A DNA stretch of 64,000 bases from Sweltsa coloradensis (GCA_024449915.1 JAMZAV010000909.1:1-64000); one strand, 5' to 3'; positions 10,395 through 21,111 are shown, counted from the first letter of the stretch. Numbers and translations: made by a program. The notes: generated from the sequence alone by a model not told the origin.

Positions 10395-10696
10395 CCGTTA
10401 GGTCATAATGCACCACTCTATATAGCCTAGGGGACATGGGGAGGAGGGGCCCATGCTGTTCAGAACCAGTCATGGAGGTTCTCACGTCGCGGTCGTCATA
10501 GTCTTGGTCATCGTTCGTTGTGTCATTGTCATCGATGCCGGGGGAAAGAAGAGTTGTCCCAGACGACATTGCCACAGTTCGCATCTAGATTGGGGGAGAT
10601 ACCTGATGTTTGCGAGGTGAACGTTTTCTCTTGAATCGCCTTGTACGATTAGCAGAGCCATGCTCTGGGCCAAATTCACCCCGGACCTAGACGGGG
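10395..10696 (-). mobile_element. SINE-A copy
   Basis: Tail shortened to CACGACAACCGTTAGG. The middle has lost part of the CCACGGGTAAGG block. Head intact to GACCTAGACGGGG. Confidence 0.85.
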
Positions 10697-10783
10697 ATGT
10701 TAGTTAATGAAATGAGTTTTTGGTTTGTTGTATGATTATATGGTTTCCTTTAAGTATTAACAAATAATATGGTGATGATAGTA
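10697..10783 (-). mobile_element. LINE-B 3' UTR fragment
   Basis: GTTAGTTAATGAAATGAG to GGTGATGATAGTA, sandwiched between two SINE-A pieces. It lacks the 3' tail. Confidence 0.7.
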
Positions 10784-10963
10784 AGTCGTCAAGGGAAAGG
10801 GGGCTCTGTCCCTGATTACGACCGAAAGAGATCGCCTCTAGTTTCGTGGAGGGTCACTCCTCTACATACTATAGCTGATGTTTGCAAGATGGACTTTATC
10901 TATTTCCTCGCCTTCTACGATTGCATATGCTCTGGGACAAATTTCAGGCTGGACTTAGACAAG
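10784..10963 (-). mobile_element. SINE-A 5' half
   Basis: From GTCGTCAAGGGAAAGG to GGCTGGACTTAGAC. The tail half is absent. The join to LINE-B falls where both have GAT/GTC-rich sequence. Confidence 0.75.
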
Positions 10964-11062
10964 CCAAATTGAGCATATTTCTGTTATTATGCCCTATTTT
11001 AATCGACGGACAAAATATTATTTTTATATAGTATTCAATTTTTATTTTTATTATTTTTATTT

Positions 11063-11210
11063 TTTGATTAAGGACGCATCAACCGTTAGGTCATAATGCA
11101 CCACTCTAACCTAGGGGATATGGGGAGGAGGGGCCTATGCTGGTCAGAACCATCCACGGGTAAGGGGAGGAAAGGGGGTTCTCACGTCGCGGTCGTCATT
11201 GTCTTTGTCG
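11063..11210 (-). mobile_element. SINE-A 3' half
   Basis: ATTAAGGACGCATCAACCG to GTCGTCATTGTCTTTGTCGTC. 5'-truncated in the GTC-rich block, as several other copies are. Confidence 0.85.
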
Positions 11211-11781
11211 TCCTATTATTCTTATTATTTCGTAGTATATTATTCTTCGTAGTATTCAATGATTGATGATTTATTTTATTTTGTATTATCGCACAGTTTG
11301 AATATTATTGTGTATATTGATTCATGAACACAATCAAGAATGTTGTCATCAACCTTCGATATCCAATTTGAATCCCGTTCACAATACATCGAACCAAGAA
11401 ATAAATTCTTACAAACAACATTGTGATTTGTTTATACAGACAAAATGTTCGATTCGTGATTGAAAAACGTAACAGTTAATTTGTATGTCGTGATTTACAT
11501 AAAACACGCTATAGAATGGATTAGAATGTGATAGTATTCAAGTCTTTCGTATCGAAAGTAAAGATTTGTATGTTTTGTTGCGTAATAGGTATAAAATTAT
11601 TATTATTAGTATACTGTAATTGTTAACACATGTGGTAAATAGAGCGGAGAGTACCGATATACAAATTACGCGCTTCAATCGTCAGGCGTGTGTACGTCGA
11701 TAAATTAGATTAAATTGAAATTAAATTGATTTTTATTTTATCATAGAAAACTACTTTCCACTCTAAAAGTTAACTGTAAAT
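11211..11781. other. No gene recognised
   Basis: AT-rich sequence with a duplicated TATTATTCTTCGTAGTATT near 11220-11260. No coding signal. Confidence 0.5.
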
Positions 11782-12030
11782 CGACAGTATTGGCTCCGGA
11801 GGTCCTGGGTTCAAATCCCCTCGAGGCCGACAATTCTGACTGAAGTTTTTTCCGAGGTTTTCCTCAGTCGTTAATGCGAATGCAATGGATTGAGTCCTCT
11901 AAAACAGTCCTCGGTCATCCCATCACTATTTTTATATCCGCAACATACCTAGTTAGACACCTGCTGAAAAGGGGCATGTATTGCACCCTGGGCAGGCTTC
12001 CCACAAAAAAATATTATAACTGTAGTAGGG
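11782..12030 (+). mobile_element. SINE-C copy, near complete
   Basis: B box CTGGGTTCAAATCCCC (about 11803-11818), CGACAATTCTGACTGAAG, then a body with GTTAATGCGAATGCAATGG and CCTGGGCAGGCTTCCCAC. Matches 18305-18492 and the reverse of 20160-20430. The A-box region is poorly kept. Confidence 0.8.
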
Positions 12031-12129
12031 ATATCCAATTTGATATGGTTTGGTTAATTCGGATTATTTACTTGATTTACTATTTACTTTAATCTAACTA
12101 TAGGGGATGTGGGGAGGACACCACCGTTA

Positions 12130-12400
12130 ATTTTTAGTTTATTTTGAGTAAGGGAGCGTTAGCTGTAAGGTCACAATGCACCACTCTAGCCTAGAAGATG
12201 TAGTAGGGAGGAAAGTCTGCTGCTCAGAACTAGCCACGGGAAGGGGGAGGAAATGGACGGTTCTCACGTTGCGATCGTCATCGTCTTTGCCATCGTTCGT
12301 GTTGTCATGGTCGTCGTCGGGGTGGTCGTAAAGAGGAAAGTGAGGAGTCCTCGACGACGATTGCCAGAGCTCGCCTATAGTTTTGGGCTTTCTAAATATC
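12130..12400 (-). mobile_element. SINE-A copy, 5'-truncated
   Basis: Tail AGTTTATTTTGAGTAAGGGAGCG, all middle blocks, ends just after GCTCGCCTATAGTTTTGGG. The 5' head is missing; the next SINE-A starts at once. Confidence 0.8.
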
Positions 12401-12407
12401 CCTTAGA

Positions 12408-12664
12408 TTTTTTTTTGTTTATTTGGATTAAGGACGCGTCAACCGTTAGGTCATAATGCACCACTCTAACCTAGGGGGAGGGCCCATGCTGGTCAGAACC
12501 AGCCACGGGTAAGGGGAGGAAAGGGGGTTCTCACGTCGCGGTCGTCATTGTCTTCGTCATCGTTCGTGGTGTCATTGTCGTCATCGTCGTCGAGGGGTCG
12601 TCAAGGGAAGGGGGCAAGGTCCAGCCATGCTCTGGGTCAATTCTACCCCGGGCCCAGACGGGGA
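12408..12664 (-). mobile_element. SINE-A copy with internal deletion
   Basis: Both ends are intact, but about 140 bp between GGGCAAGGTCC and AGCCATGCTCTGGG is gone, removing the B-box-like part of the head. Confidence 0.9.
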
Positions 12665-12995
12665 AACACAAACTGTTAGCGACTTTGCAATTGACAAATG
12701 CACATTGCAAAGTACAAACACTTATCCAGCGAGTACATCGATGCAATTACCTCCACGAGAGTAGATTGTTTTGTTAATTAAAGTAATTAATGTCTCGGTA
12801 GAGATACTGTTGTAGGATCTGTTGAACGCGTGCGCATCGTGCCTAGCTGACATTACCAGCGGGATCGTGTTTTGTTTTGTTTTGTTGTTGCTGTTGTTGA
12901 ACGAGTGGTCAAAAGTCAAACAGGTAGCAAACAAAATTGCAGTTCTGGGTGGTTTTTACAGGTAAATGAGCGCGAAATAGTGGTTTCGATTAAGT
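12665..12995. other. No gene recognised
   Basis: Single-copy-looking sequence with a TGTTTTGTTTTGTTTTGTTG run. No motif found. Confidence 0.5.
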
Positions 12996-13367
12996 TTGGT
13001 TTACTTTGGATTAAGGGCGCGTCAACCGCTAGGTCATAATACGACACTCTAGCATTGGAGATATGGGGAGGAGGGACCCATGCTGGTCAGAAACCAGTCA
13101 CGGATAGGGGGAGGAAAGGGGGGATTCTCACGTCGCGGTCGTCATCATCTTCGTCATCGTTTTTATTGTCATGGTCGTCGTCGGGGTGGTCGTCAACAGG
13201 CGACGACGATTGCCAGAGCTCGCCTCTAGTTTCGGGGAGTAAAATACTGCATTATACATAGACCTACTTGCTGATGTTTGCGAGATGGACTTTATCTCTT
13301 TTATCACATTTTAAGATTAGCAGAGCCATGCTATTGGCCATATTCTAACCCGGGCCCAGACGGGGGT
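12996..13367 (-). mobile_element. SINE-A full-length copy
   Basis: GGTTTACTTTGGATTAAGGG tail (GGGCGCGTC subtype) to GGGCCCAGACGGGGG. About 35 bp is lost after CGTCAACAGG in the middle. Confidence 0.9.
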
Positions 13368-13392
13368 GGGGCGGAGATGTGTGGAGATGAAG

Positions 13393-13724
13393 ATTTAACT
13401 AGAGCGCTTCAACGGTTAGGTCTTATTGAGCCGCGTGTGATATTGAAAGAGTTATAATGAAATGTTTTTTGTTTGATAAAAGAAAAGAAAATGGTCGGAT
13501 GATAGTAATGGGAATGGCAAACAAAAATATTTATTTGAATTTAAAAAATTGAATGTGTTCGATGTGATTTAGATTTTGATAAATAAATTATTTTGAACGA
13601 GAAATTAAGCAAGTTTGTCGCCGTTATCATATATGATAGAAGTTCTTTATATGGTTGGGAGAGATCAAAGTGCGTGCATAAGGCATCATATTTGGTACAT
13701 TCTGCTAGCATGATGTAGCCTGTA
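13393..13724 (-). mobile_element. LINE-B 3' fragment
   Basis: TTAACTAGAGCGCTTCAACGG tail, full 3' UTR, and the region coding the end of pol, to CTGCTAGCATGATG. The usual GACGACG string at the 3' junction is absent. Confidence 0.85.
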
Positions 13725-13758
13725 GCATTGATTAAAGAAGGCTAATCAATGCCTGTAG
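13719..13758. repeat. Perfect 10 bp hairpin with flanking direct repeats
   Basis: GCATTGATTA (13725-13734) and TAATCAATGC (13743-13752) form a perfect stem with an 8 nt loop. CCTGTAG flanks it on both sides as a direct repeat. No T run follows, so it is not a classical terminator. Confidence 0.6.
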
Positions 13759-13924
13759 GTATGGTTATTATAAAAATTGTACGATGAATAAATTATTTTG
13801 ACGGCAATAGCTTGAAAATAAATTTATAACAGGTATAAAATCTCAAGTTCGCTCGCTTCTTATGTGATCAATGCTTGTCTCATAGGATCTTTACTTGCCG
13901 TGGAAGATAAGATTGCTCACATAA

Positions 13925-14213
13925 GGGAGGGTTCCTCACGTCGTCGTTGACTTCGTCGGGATGGGAGAGAGTCCCCGAAGACGATTGTTTAAATTCATAA
14001 TGCACCACTCTAGCCTAGGGGATATGGGGACTGGGGAGGAGGGGGACTATGCTGGTCAGATCGACTCCCGATGCTCGCCTCTAGTTTCGGAGGGTAAAAA
14101 ACTTCCCTTCTTTTTAGCTGATGTTTGAAAGATGGAATTAGCCTCTTTCTCGCCTATTACTATCAGCAGAGGAATGCTCAAGGCCAAATTCTTCCCCGAA
14201 CCAAGACGGGATA
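13925..14213 (-). mobile_element. Rearranged SINE-A pieces
   Basis: A middle block (about 13925-13985, TCACGTCGTCGTTGAC) precedes a tail-side block (ATAATGCACCACTCTAGCC, 13998 on) that then jumps to GCTCGCCTCTAGTTTCGG. The order differs from the consensus, so at least two truncated copies are joined. Confidence 0.7.
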
Positions 14214-14261
14214 AAACAATCTGAAATCCAGGAATTGAATAGTTAACGTTTTGCCATATTT

Positions 14262-14365
14262 GCTGCTGGTCAAAACCAGCCGCGGGTAGGGAAGGAATAG
14301 AGGGGTTCTCACGTCACGATCGGCATCGTTTTTGTAATGGTGGTCAATTGGTCGTGAAGAAGAAG
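14262..14365 (-). mobile_element. SINE-A middle fragment
   Basis: CTGCTGGTCAAAACCAGCCG to GTCGTGAAGAAGAAG. No tail or head. It ends at a LINE-B 3' junction. Confidence 0.65.
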
Positions 14366-14445
14366 ACGTGAGAAACTAGGGCGCTTCAACCGGTTAGGTC
14401 ATGTTGCGCCTCCTGTGATAATGAATAACAAAATAAAATGATGAT
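14366..14445 (-). mobile_element. LINE-B 3' end
   Basis: AAGACGTGAGAAACTAGGGC and complete GGTTAGGTCATGTTGCGCC tail. Only about 80 bp, so strongly 5'-truncated. Confidence 0.85.
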
Positions 14446-15127
14446 AAATTTCAAAGATAACGTGCAAGAAATTATCTATAAAAACCATTTTAGTGCGCTC
14501 TGTGTTAACATATGAATTTGCTAGAAAAATGTGTGTGCGGAAACTGAAAACTTATTGCTAAAAAAAATTGCAAATTTACTAAAATTAATTAGTTTCACTA
14601 TAAACTATGTGAAATAATTAGTACAAACATTTTATCTCCAAAACTGTAACTTTTAGTACATATTTAGCAATTGAAAGAAATTAATTATCCCACTAATAAC
14701 TAAAATCCAACCATGACGAAATCTCACATTATATAAAACCTACAAAATAAAACATTCCAAATCACGAACATATTGTACATGTTGCAAGCACAGGAGTAGA
14801 CTACGTTATCTCTCCAATCACTCACACTCGACGTAATGTTACGCTTGGTTGAATCACGCTCATCACGGAATTTTCTTATCAGTGAATGGATATTTTTTTA
14901 TCATCAACATTCAATGTGAAAACGCAGTCGTTGCGATCTGACAAGTACGTTCATGATCACGAAACGAGTTAATCAGTTGTAAGTAGAAAAGTTTACGGTG
15001 GTAATTGTGGTGTTGTGTGTGTTCTTAAGGATCATTAAGTGTATATGCGCTTTGTAAAAGAGTTGTATCGCATGTTATACGATAGGACAATAACGTGATG
15101 CAACAGGGGGGACCAAATCAAAGTGGA
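14446..15127. other. No gene recognised
   Basis: AT-rich single-copy-looking DNA. No exon, RNA gene or known repeat seen. Confidence 0.5.
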
Positions 15128-15511
15128 GAAGGACAACGACGGCGTGAGGAAACTAGGTGCGCTTCAACCGGTTAGGTCATAAGGGCACCACTCTAATCTA
15201 GGGGGGGAGGAGGGGCCCATGTGGTCAGAACCAAGGCACGGGTAAGGGAGGAAGGGGGTTCTTCATCGTCGCGGTCGTCATCGTCTTTTTTTAGTCATCG
15301 TTCGTTGTGCCATTGTCACATCGTCGAGGAGGTCGTCAAGAAAGGTGACAGTGTCCCGGGACGACGATTGCAGAGCTCGCCACTAGTTTCGGGAAGAATA
15401 TACTCCCCTGTAATAGCTGATGTTGCTAAGGTTGACTTTTTCTCTTGAATCGCCTTTTACGATTAGCAGAGCCATGCTTTGAGGCCAAATTCTTCTCCGG
15501 TCCCAGCGGGG
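15128..15511 (-). mobile_element. Chimeric LINE-B tail plus SINE-A body
   Basis: The left 45 bp are LINE-B 3' end (ACGGCGTGAGGAAACTAGG, CAACCGGTTAGGTCATA). The sequence then continues as SINE-A (CACCACTCTAATCTAGGGG) to its head at CGGTCCCAGCGGGG. The switch lies inside the stretch the two families share. Followed at once by more LINE-B. Confidence 0.75.
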
Positions 15512-15690
15512 TATACGAAGTTCTTCATATGATTGGGAGAGATCCAAATTGCGTGAGCATGGCCTCATATTTGGTACATTCTGCTAGCATATGAGGGAAC
15601 GGTAAAAGGTACATCACCATGTGGCACATCTGGGAATACCTTTTTTCGGTAACGAGGTATCCGTGAGTTAGACGTGTGTGGACTGGTTTG
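15512..15690 (-). mobile_element. LINE-B fragment
   Basis: ACGAAGTTCTTCATATGATTGG to GTTAGACGTGTGTGG, the end of pol and inner 3' UTR. It may be the remainder of the LINE-B whose tail is at 15128. Confidence 0.8.
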
Positions 15691-15955
15691 CTTCAAGGAA
15701 TACCAAGTGCGCAGACGCACAATCACTTAGACCACAAGCAAAGGCAAGATGCCCCGCTGTGTGGTTTACATAAAACTACGAAACTGCCCAACGGATATCA
15801 AGACTTGCTTATGTAACCGAACGGTGGCCGTGAAATAAGCAAACGATCACAAACAAAAGAATTAACAGGAAACTATCTCAGAAGACAATAGTTCTGTCTG
15901 TTGCATTGCGACCACAAATATACAACTACAAAGATAAATAGTACAATTTACATAA

Positions 15956-16682
15956 AGGAGCGTGAGAAACAAGGGCGCTTTTAACTCAGTTTGGTCATGT
16001 TGCGCCGCCCGGTGATATTGTATTTAATGAATGAGCTATGTGTGTTTAATGATTAAATATTTGTTTCTAAGTTTATAATTTTTTTTCTTAATTTGGATTA
16101 AGGACGCGTCAACCTTTAGGTCATAAGCCACCACTCTAGCCTAGGGGAGGGGGGGTAGGGGGGCACGGCTGGTCAGAACCAGCCAAGGGTAAGGGGAGAA
16201 AGGGGGTTCTATTTCCACGTCGCGGTCGTCATTTGTCTTCGTCACGTTCTCCATTCGTTGTGTCCATTGTCTTCGTCAATCGTCGTCGAGGGGTCGTCAA
16301 TAGGAAGGGGCAAGGGTTCCCCCGACGACGATTGGCCAGAGCTCGGCTCTATTTTTCGGGGAGTAAAATACGACCATTCATTACTAGCTGGATGTGTTGC
16401 AAGTGGAATTTTTCTCTTGAATCGCCTTTACGATAGTGCGAGAGCCATGCTCTGGGCCAATTCTACCCCGGGCCCAGACGGGGACAAAAGAAAAAGAAAT
16501 GTTAGGACGATAGTATAATAGACGAAAGAATTAATAATGATTTATTTGAATAAAAAAATGTAATTTGTTCGGTGTGGGGGGAGAATTAAATTGTTAAATA
16601 AATTACTTGAATGATAAATTTAGAAACTTTGTAGACGTTATGTGATAGAAGTTCTACATTATCATTGGGAGAGAAAGATCTA
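15956..16682 (-). mobile_element. LINE-B copy interrupted by SINE-A
   Basis: LINE-B 3' end and UTR at 15956-16080 (GCGTGAGAAACAAGGGCG to AAGTTTATAATT). It resumes at 16485-16682 (AAAAGAAAAAGAAATG to ATCATTGGGAGAG). The SINE-A between them sits in the TATAA/AAGAAAAG stretch of the 3' UTR. Confidence 0.85.
16081..16484 (-). mobile_element. SINE-A full-length copy inside LINE-B
   Basis: TTAATTTGGATTAAGGACGC to GGGCCCAGACGGGG, same orientation as the host LINE-B. Slightly long because of many single-base insertions. Confidence 0.9.
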
Positions 16683-16716
16683 ACGGTTGGCGTGCCCTTA
16701 AACTAAATAAACCAAC
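16678..16716 (+). mobile_element. Plus-strand SINE-A 3' tail
   Basis: GATCTAACGGTTGGCGTG followed by CCCTTAAACTAAATAAACC is the SINE-A tail in sense on the + strand, one of only three plus-strand pieces in the window. Confidence 0.7.
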
Positions 16717-17368
16717 TCTACATGTAATAATTTATACATTGGAGTAAACTTAGAAAGCATTACTTCCGAAGTACAGCTACATAAGATGTGTCTGTTCTGT
16801 TTATTTCATAAGGTAGGGCCTATTTACTTCCATACTGCACAAGCACAACTATACGGCTTATACAACTAAATTCCTTGTACGTCAATCTTATGCAACTTAT
16901 TTTACTAGCACTAACAGTTGACAACTTTAGATATTACTTACCACTAGTTTTACCTACTTCTCTTTATACTGATATACAACATTTTACAAACTTATACATA
17001 TTCAACAATACTTATTACCGTTCAATTATTCGCACGTGGGGGTATAGGCCTACCCTCAACAATACACAACAAAGTAGTATCAAATCAAAGTAGTAATATT
17101 ACTTAACAAGAGGAAATCTAAATAAAATGATTTGCGTTCACACTCTAGTGTTTGATAGTTGATAGTGTGGTAACAATAGGGCAAGGTTCAGTGTCCAGCA
17201 CGCGACCAGGACCGAGGCGAGGCAGTCGGAGAAGACTGGACACAGAGAGGTGACTTTTCCGTCGTCTTTTAAATAGCATAGGGTCCAGCCTTGAGTTAGC
17301 ATAAGCCCGACCTTTCCAAGTCAAGGTGCTGAACCCGTTGCCATAGCAACCACAAAATTAACTCGTAA
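16717..17368. other. No gene recognised
   Basis: Single-copy-looking sequence, AT-rich to about 17150 and then GC-richer to 17350. Holds an X-box-like palindrome (separate entry). Confidence 0.5.
17337..17350. promoter_or_regulatory. X-box-like palindrome (RFX-type motif)
   Basis: GTTGCCATAGCAAC matches the RFX X-box form GTNRCC-N(0-3)-RGYAAC at every fixed position. No gene start is visible nearby, so function is unknown. A 14 bp match can also arise by chance. Confidence 0.3.
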
Positions 17369-17740
17369 CCGGCGGCGTCAACCGTATGCGGCCCATACTG
17401 CCCCCACTCTAAGCCCCCCCCCAGGAAATTCGAGGAGGGGCCCATGCTGTTCAGAACCAGCCAGGGTAAGGGGAGGAAGGGGGTTTTCACGTCGCCAGTC
17501 GGTCCTCATCTTTGTCATGTTCGTTGTGTCAGTCATTGTCGTCGGAGGTCGTCGAGGGATAGGGGGAGGTGTCCCGACGCACGATTGCCAGAACTTGCCT
17601 CAGTTTCGGGGATTAATATACTCCCCTCTTACTAGCTGATGTTTTGGCGGAGTAGTCTTTTTCTTCTTGAATCGCCTTTACGATTAGCAGAGCCAGGCTC
17701 TGGAGCGATTCTACCCGGGCCCCCCAAGGACGGGGAGGGA
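17369..17740 (-). mobile_element. SINE-A near full-length copy
   Basis: Tail reduced to GGCGGCGTCAACCGTATGCGG; remaining blocks to CCCAAGGACGGGG. Many small indels. Confidence 0.85.
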
Positions 17741-17822
17741 TTTTGGCTCGCCCTGAGGGACGTCTCTAGTTTCAGGAGTAATATACTCCCATGTATACTA
17801 CCAAACTGATATTGCCGAAAAT
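17741..17822 (-). mobile_element. SINE-A middle fragment
   Basis: GGCTCGCCCTGAGGGACG and CTAGTTTCAGGAGTAATATA directly after the preceding copy. No ends. Confidence 0.6.
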
Positions 17823-18304
17823 AGGAACAAATAGAATCATATTATAAAACAAATTTTCACATCAAAGCTTTTAAATAAAATGGAAGCTCTAATCTTCAAC
17901 ACAAATAATTATTGCTCAAGCATAAAATTAATTTTGTTGTATCCACGCGAGATTTATGATACTCCTCGTTGCAAAACCTGTCCCTCATTTCCATCAACAG
18001 AGCAGATCTCAAGGTCGTTCACAAACATGTGTTTCGACCATTCATTATGTTACAGTTCGGCAGAAATTGCCATTTTTGCGTATAAAATTCAAAATTTTGC
18101 AATACGTATTGCCTTTAATATAGATTATTATAACGTTAGCAAGCAGCAATGGTTTTGCAATCGTTAAACTAGGAAGTGATACGTAAGTAGTTTGTGCATC
18201 TTTTACGAACAATGCAAATTCTGATTTTCCGCTAAAATTACTAAATTGTCATTGAAATAAATGAATTAATTTTATAGTATTATTATTTACGCCGATTTTC
18301 CTAT
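17823..18304. other. No gene recognised
   Basis: AT-rich. A 95-codon + strand frame at 17880-18167 has no recognisable domain, signal peptide or upstream promoter, and I treat it as chance. Confidence 0.45.
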
Positions 18305-18492
18305 ACACCAAGACCGACAGTGTGGTCCCGGGTTCAAATCCCGTTGGACCGGGCAATCCTGATTGAAGAATTTTCCGCGGGTTCTTCCTCATGTTAATGC
18401 GAATGCAGGGATTGAGTCCCGCTCGGTAACAACAGCACCCCCTAGGACAATCCCTTCACAATTGTCCTGTCGCAACATACACCAATGATAGC
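18305..18492 (+). mobile_element. SINE-C copy
   Basis: Perfect B box GGTTCAAATCC (18331-18341), GACCGGGCAATCCTGATTG, and the GTTAATGCGAATGCAGGG body block. Ends at CGCAACATACACCAATG. No intact A box. Confidence 0.85.
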
Positions 18493-18640
18493 GACGTAAG
18501 ACGACGACGGCGTGAGAAAATAGGCGCTTCAGCCGTTTAGTCATATGCGACTTGTCTGTGATAATGAAAGTTGATGAGATTGAGTTAATGCAGGTATGGT
18601 TGATGATTAGATTGTTTTCTAAGTGTATATAACAAAGAAA

Positions 18641-18681
<41 letters not shown>

Positions 18682-18687
18682 AGTAAT
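18493..18687 (-). mobile_element. LINE-B 3' fragment
   Basis: Junction GACGACGACGGCGTGAG, tail with CAGCCGTTTAGTCATATG. The GAGTTAATGCAGGTATG variant in the 3' UTR is shared with the 54.5 kb copy, so they belong to one subfamily. Confidence 0.85.
18643..18682. repeat. (GAT)13 microsatellite
   Basis: Pure GAT run inside LINE-B, at the place where other copies read GATGGTGATGATAG, so it grew from that seed. Confidence 0.95.
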
Positions 18688-19196
18688 AAGCACTAGGAAA
18701 ACGCTTAAGTACCGTCGCGTGATGGATGAGCTTTTTGTAAGTTTGTAGTTTCGAGGACCACTTTTCCTTGCAAGGCTGTGAAGCCTTGTAGGTGATTGTT
18801 GTAAAGTTTCTATTGTTACTTCTTAATTAGTTATTTTAAACCTAAAAAACGCCATATTAACAACCTGCTTATTCTATGGATTCTGGCTAACTTTGCAACT
18901 TTTTCTTTCAAAAAGCAATATGTGTATATATCAAGCAAATGAACGTGGTAGCCCCACCCGTTTGATCAGAATGGACCAAAATGGCACGAAAATAACGCAC
19001 TTAACTAAAAATCGAAAAATATCGGAAAAGACGATAATCATGGAGAACTACTTCTTCTGATTGTACCAAAACACAATCCACCGCTAAGTTAAGAGATTTC
19101 AAAGGTATACCCTCAAATTTTTCATTTCCAGATCGCATATGGCCGTTTGCCCGGTAGAGAGCAACAACAGACAAAAAAAAAACAAACAATTTTTTA
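18688..19196 (-). mobile_element. Element E, reversed copy
   Basis: Begins with ACTAGGAAAACGCTTAAG and GATGGATGAGC (the right end of E in reverse) and ends in the CAACAACAGACAAAAAA block. The left-end GCGAAGCGAAG part is missing. It lies between LINE-B and SINE-A. Confidence 0.7.
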
Positions 19197-19565
19197 AAAG
19201 TTTTATTTAGATTAAGGACCGCTGTGTCAACCGTTAGGCTCATAATGCACCACTCTACCTAGGCGGGGGGGGGGAGGAGAGGGGCCCATGCTGGCAGAAC
19301 AGCACGGGAAAAGGGGGTTTCTCACGTCGCGGTCGTTCATTGTCTTTGAAATCGTCGTGGTGTGCATTGTCTTTGTGATCGTCGCGGGGAGGTCTCAAGG
19401 AACGGGGTTAAGGTCCCCGACGACCGAATTGCCAGAGCTCGCCTCTAGTTCGGGGAGTAAGATAACTCCGCTTTTATAGCTATTTGTGAGTGTGGAGACT
19501 TTTTCTCTTGAATAGCCTTTGACGATTAGCATAGCGATGCTCTGGGCCAATTTACAGGGCCAGAG
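19197..19565 (-). mobile_element. SINE-A full-length copy
   Basis: TTTATTTAGATTAAGGACCG to CTGGGCCAATTTACAGGGCC; the last few 5' bases are lost. Indel-rich. Confidence 0.85.
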
Positions 19566-19921
19566 TGTTTTGGTTTGTTTGGATTAAGGAGCGTCAACCG
19601 GTTAGGTCATAATGCACCAGCTAACCTGGGGGGGGGGAGGAATGGGGGGGCCCATGCTGGTAAGAACAGCCACGGGAAAGGGGCAGGAAGGGGTTTCTCA
19701 CGTCGCGGTCGTCATCGTGATTGTCATCGTTAGTGTGTCATTGTCATCGTCGCCGGGGGTCGTCAAGGGAAGGGGGCAAAGGTCCCGACGGACGATTGCC
19801 GAGCTCGCCTCTAGTTTCGGGGAGTAAGATATCGCTCTTTCTAGCTGATGTTTGCGAGCGTGGTATTTTCTCTTGAATTGCCTTTTACATTGTGTCAATT
19901 CTAACCCGCGGCCCGGACGGG
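19566..19921 (-). mobile_element. SINE-A full-length copy
   Basis: Directly follows the previous copy in the same direction. GGTTTGTTTGGATTAAGGAGC to GCGGCCCGGACGGGG. The hairpin segment GCAGAGCCATGCTCTG is deleted. Confidence 0.85.
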
Positions 19922-20159
19922 GTAAAAGGCAGTCGTGGACTCAAAATGCCTACATTGGTGACTTGGTGTATGAAACAACGTGACGGTTAAACCAGGCCAG
20001 CAGATAAGACAGCGTGTTTCGTGAATGCACCACCGCTGTCCCTGCCCGACACAAGACACACAGGAACGCTCTGGCAATAGAAACGTCCTTGAAATCGTCA
20101 TTTTCTATTTTATCAGACGGACAACTTTTAATTTGTTGTACTCTCTCTTAATCAGACAC

Positions 20160-20430
20160 TGCGATAAATAATAATAGTTCGTGGGAAGCCTGCCCACGGG
20201 TGCAATTTATGCCCCTTGCAGGTGTCTAAAAATTGGTATGTTACGGATAAGGACAATTGTGAAGAGTTGTCCTAAGGTCTGGTGAAGAGAAATCAGTCCT
20301 TTCATTCGCACATTTACGACGCGAGAAAACCTCGGAAGAAAACTACAGTCATGATTGCCGGGTATCGACGGGATTTGAATCCGAGGCTCCATAATCAGAG
20401 TCGAAGCCACTGTCGCTCACTGCGAAAAAC
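20160..20430 (-). mobile_element. SINE-C copy, minus strand, with best tRNA-like head
   Basis: In sense (minus) it reads CACTGTCGC-type head reversed as GCGACAGTGGCTTCGACTC, B box CGGATTCAAATCCCG (20364-20378 reversed), CCGGCAATCATGACTG, and a body ending in GGGCAGGCTTCCCACGAAC. About 265 bp, the most complete SINE-C here. Confidence 0.8.
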
Positions 20431-20488
20431 ACGAGACGATTTTTGAGTGCCTGCACAATCTATCAGCTGTGTTATATTTCACGTTTTG

Positions 20489-20813
20489 TTCTTTGGTTTT
20501 TTTCGGTTTCCTTTGGATTAGGGACGCGTCAAACGTTTAGGTCATAATGCACCACTCTAGATGGGTATGAGGATGCCCATGCTGGTCAGAACCAGCCATG
20601 GGCAAGTTGAGGAAGGGGTGTTCTCTCACGGTCGCGGTAGTGTCATCGGCTTTGTCATCGTTCGTTGTGCATTGTCATCACGTCGCATCGGGGAGGTCGT
20701 CATAGTAAGGGGAGGTGTCCCCAATGACGATTGCCAGGAGCTTCCTCTAGTTTCGAGGAGAGTAGGATACTCGCTCTTTCTAGCTGATGTTTGCGACGGG
20801 GCACTTTTTCTTG
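20489..20813 (-). mobile_element. SINE-A copy, 5'-truncated
   Basis: GGTTTCCTTTGGATTAGGGAC to GCACTTTTTCTTGA. It ends where the poly-T tail of the next copy begins, so it lacks the head. Confidence 0.85.
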
Positions 20814-21111
20814 ATTTTTTTTTTTGTTTATTTGGATTAGGACGCGGTCAACCGTTAGGTCATAATGCACCAATCTAACCTAAGGGGGGGGGGGGAGGAG
20901 GGGCCATGCTGGTCAGAACCAAAGCCACGGGTAAGGGGAGGATAAGGGGGATTCACGTGCGGTACGCCATGTCTTCGTCATCGTTCGCATGGGTCATTTT
21001 GTCGTCACGTCGTCGAGGGGTCGTCAAGGGAAGGGGCAAAGTTCACCTGACGAATGCCTTTTACGATTAGCAGAGCTGCTCTGAGGCCATCGATCTGGCA
21101 CCGGACGGGGG
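20814..21111 (-). mobile_element. SINE-A copy with internal deletion
   Basis: TTTTTGTTTATTTGGATTAGG to GGCACCGGACGGGG. About 100 bp between GTTCACCTGACGA and ATGCCTTTTACG is missing. Confidence 0.85.

Noticed and set aside
18643..18682. (GAT)13 as a coding poly-Asp or poly-Met tract
   Set aside because: It lies in a LINE-B 3' UTR and simply expands the GATGATGATAG present in other copies.
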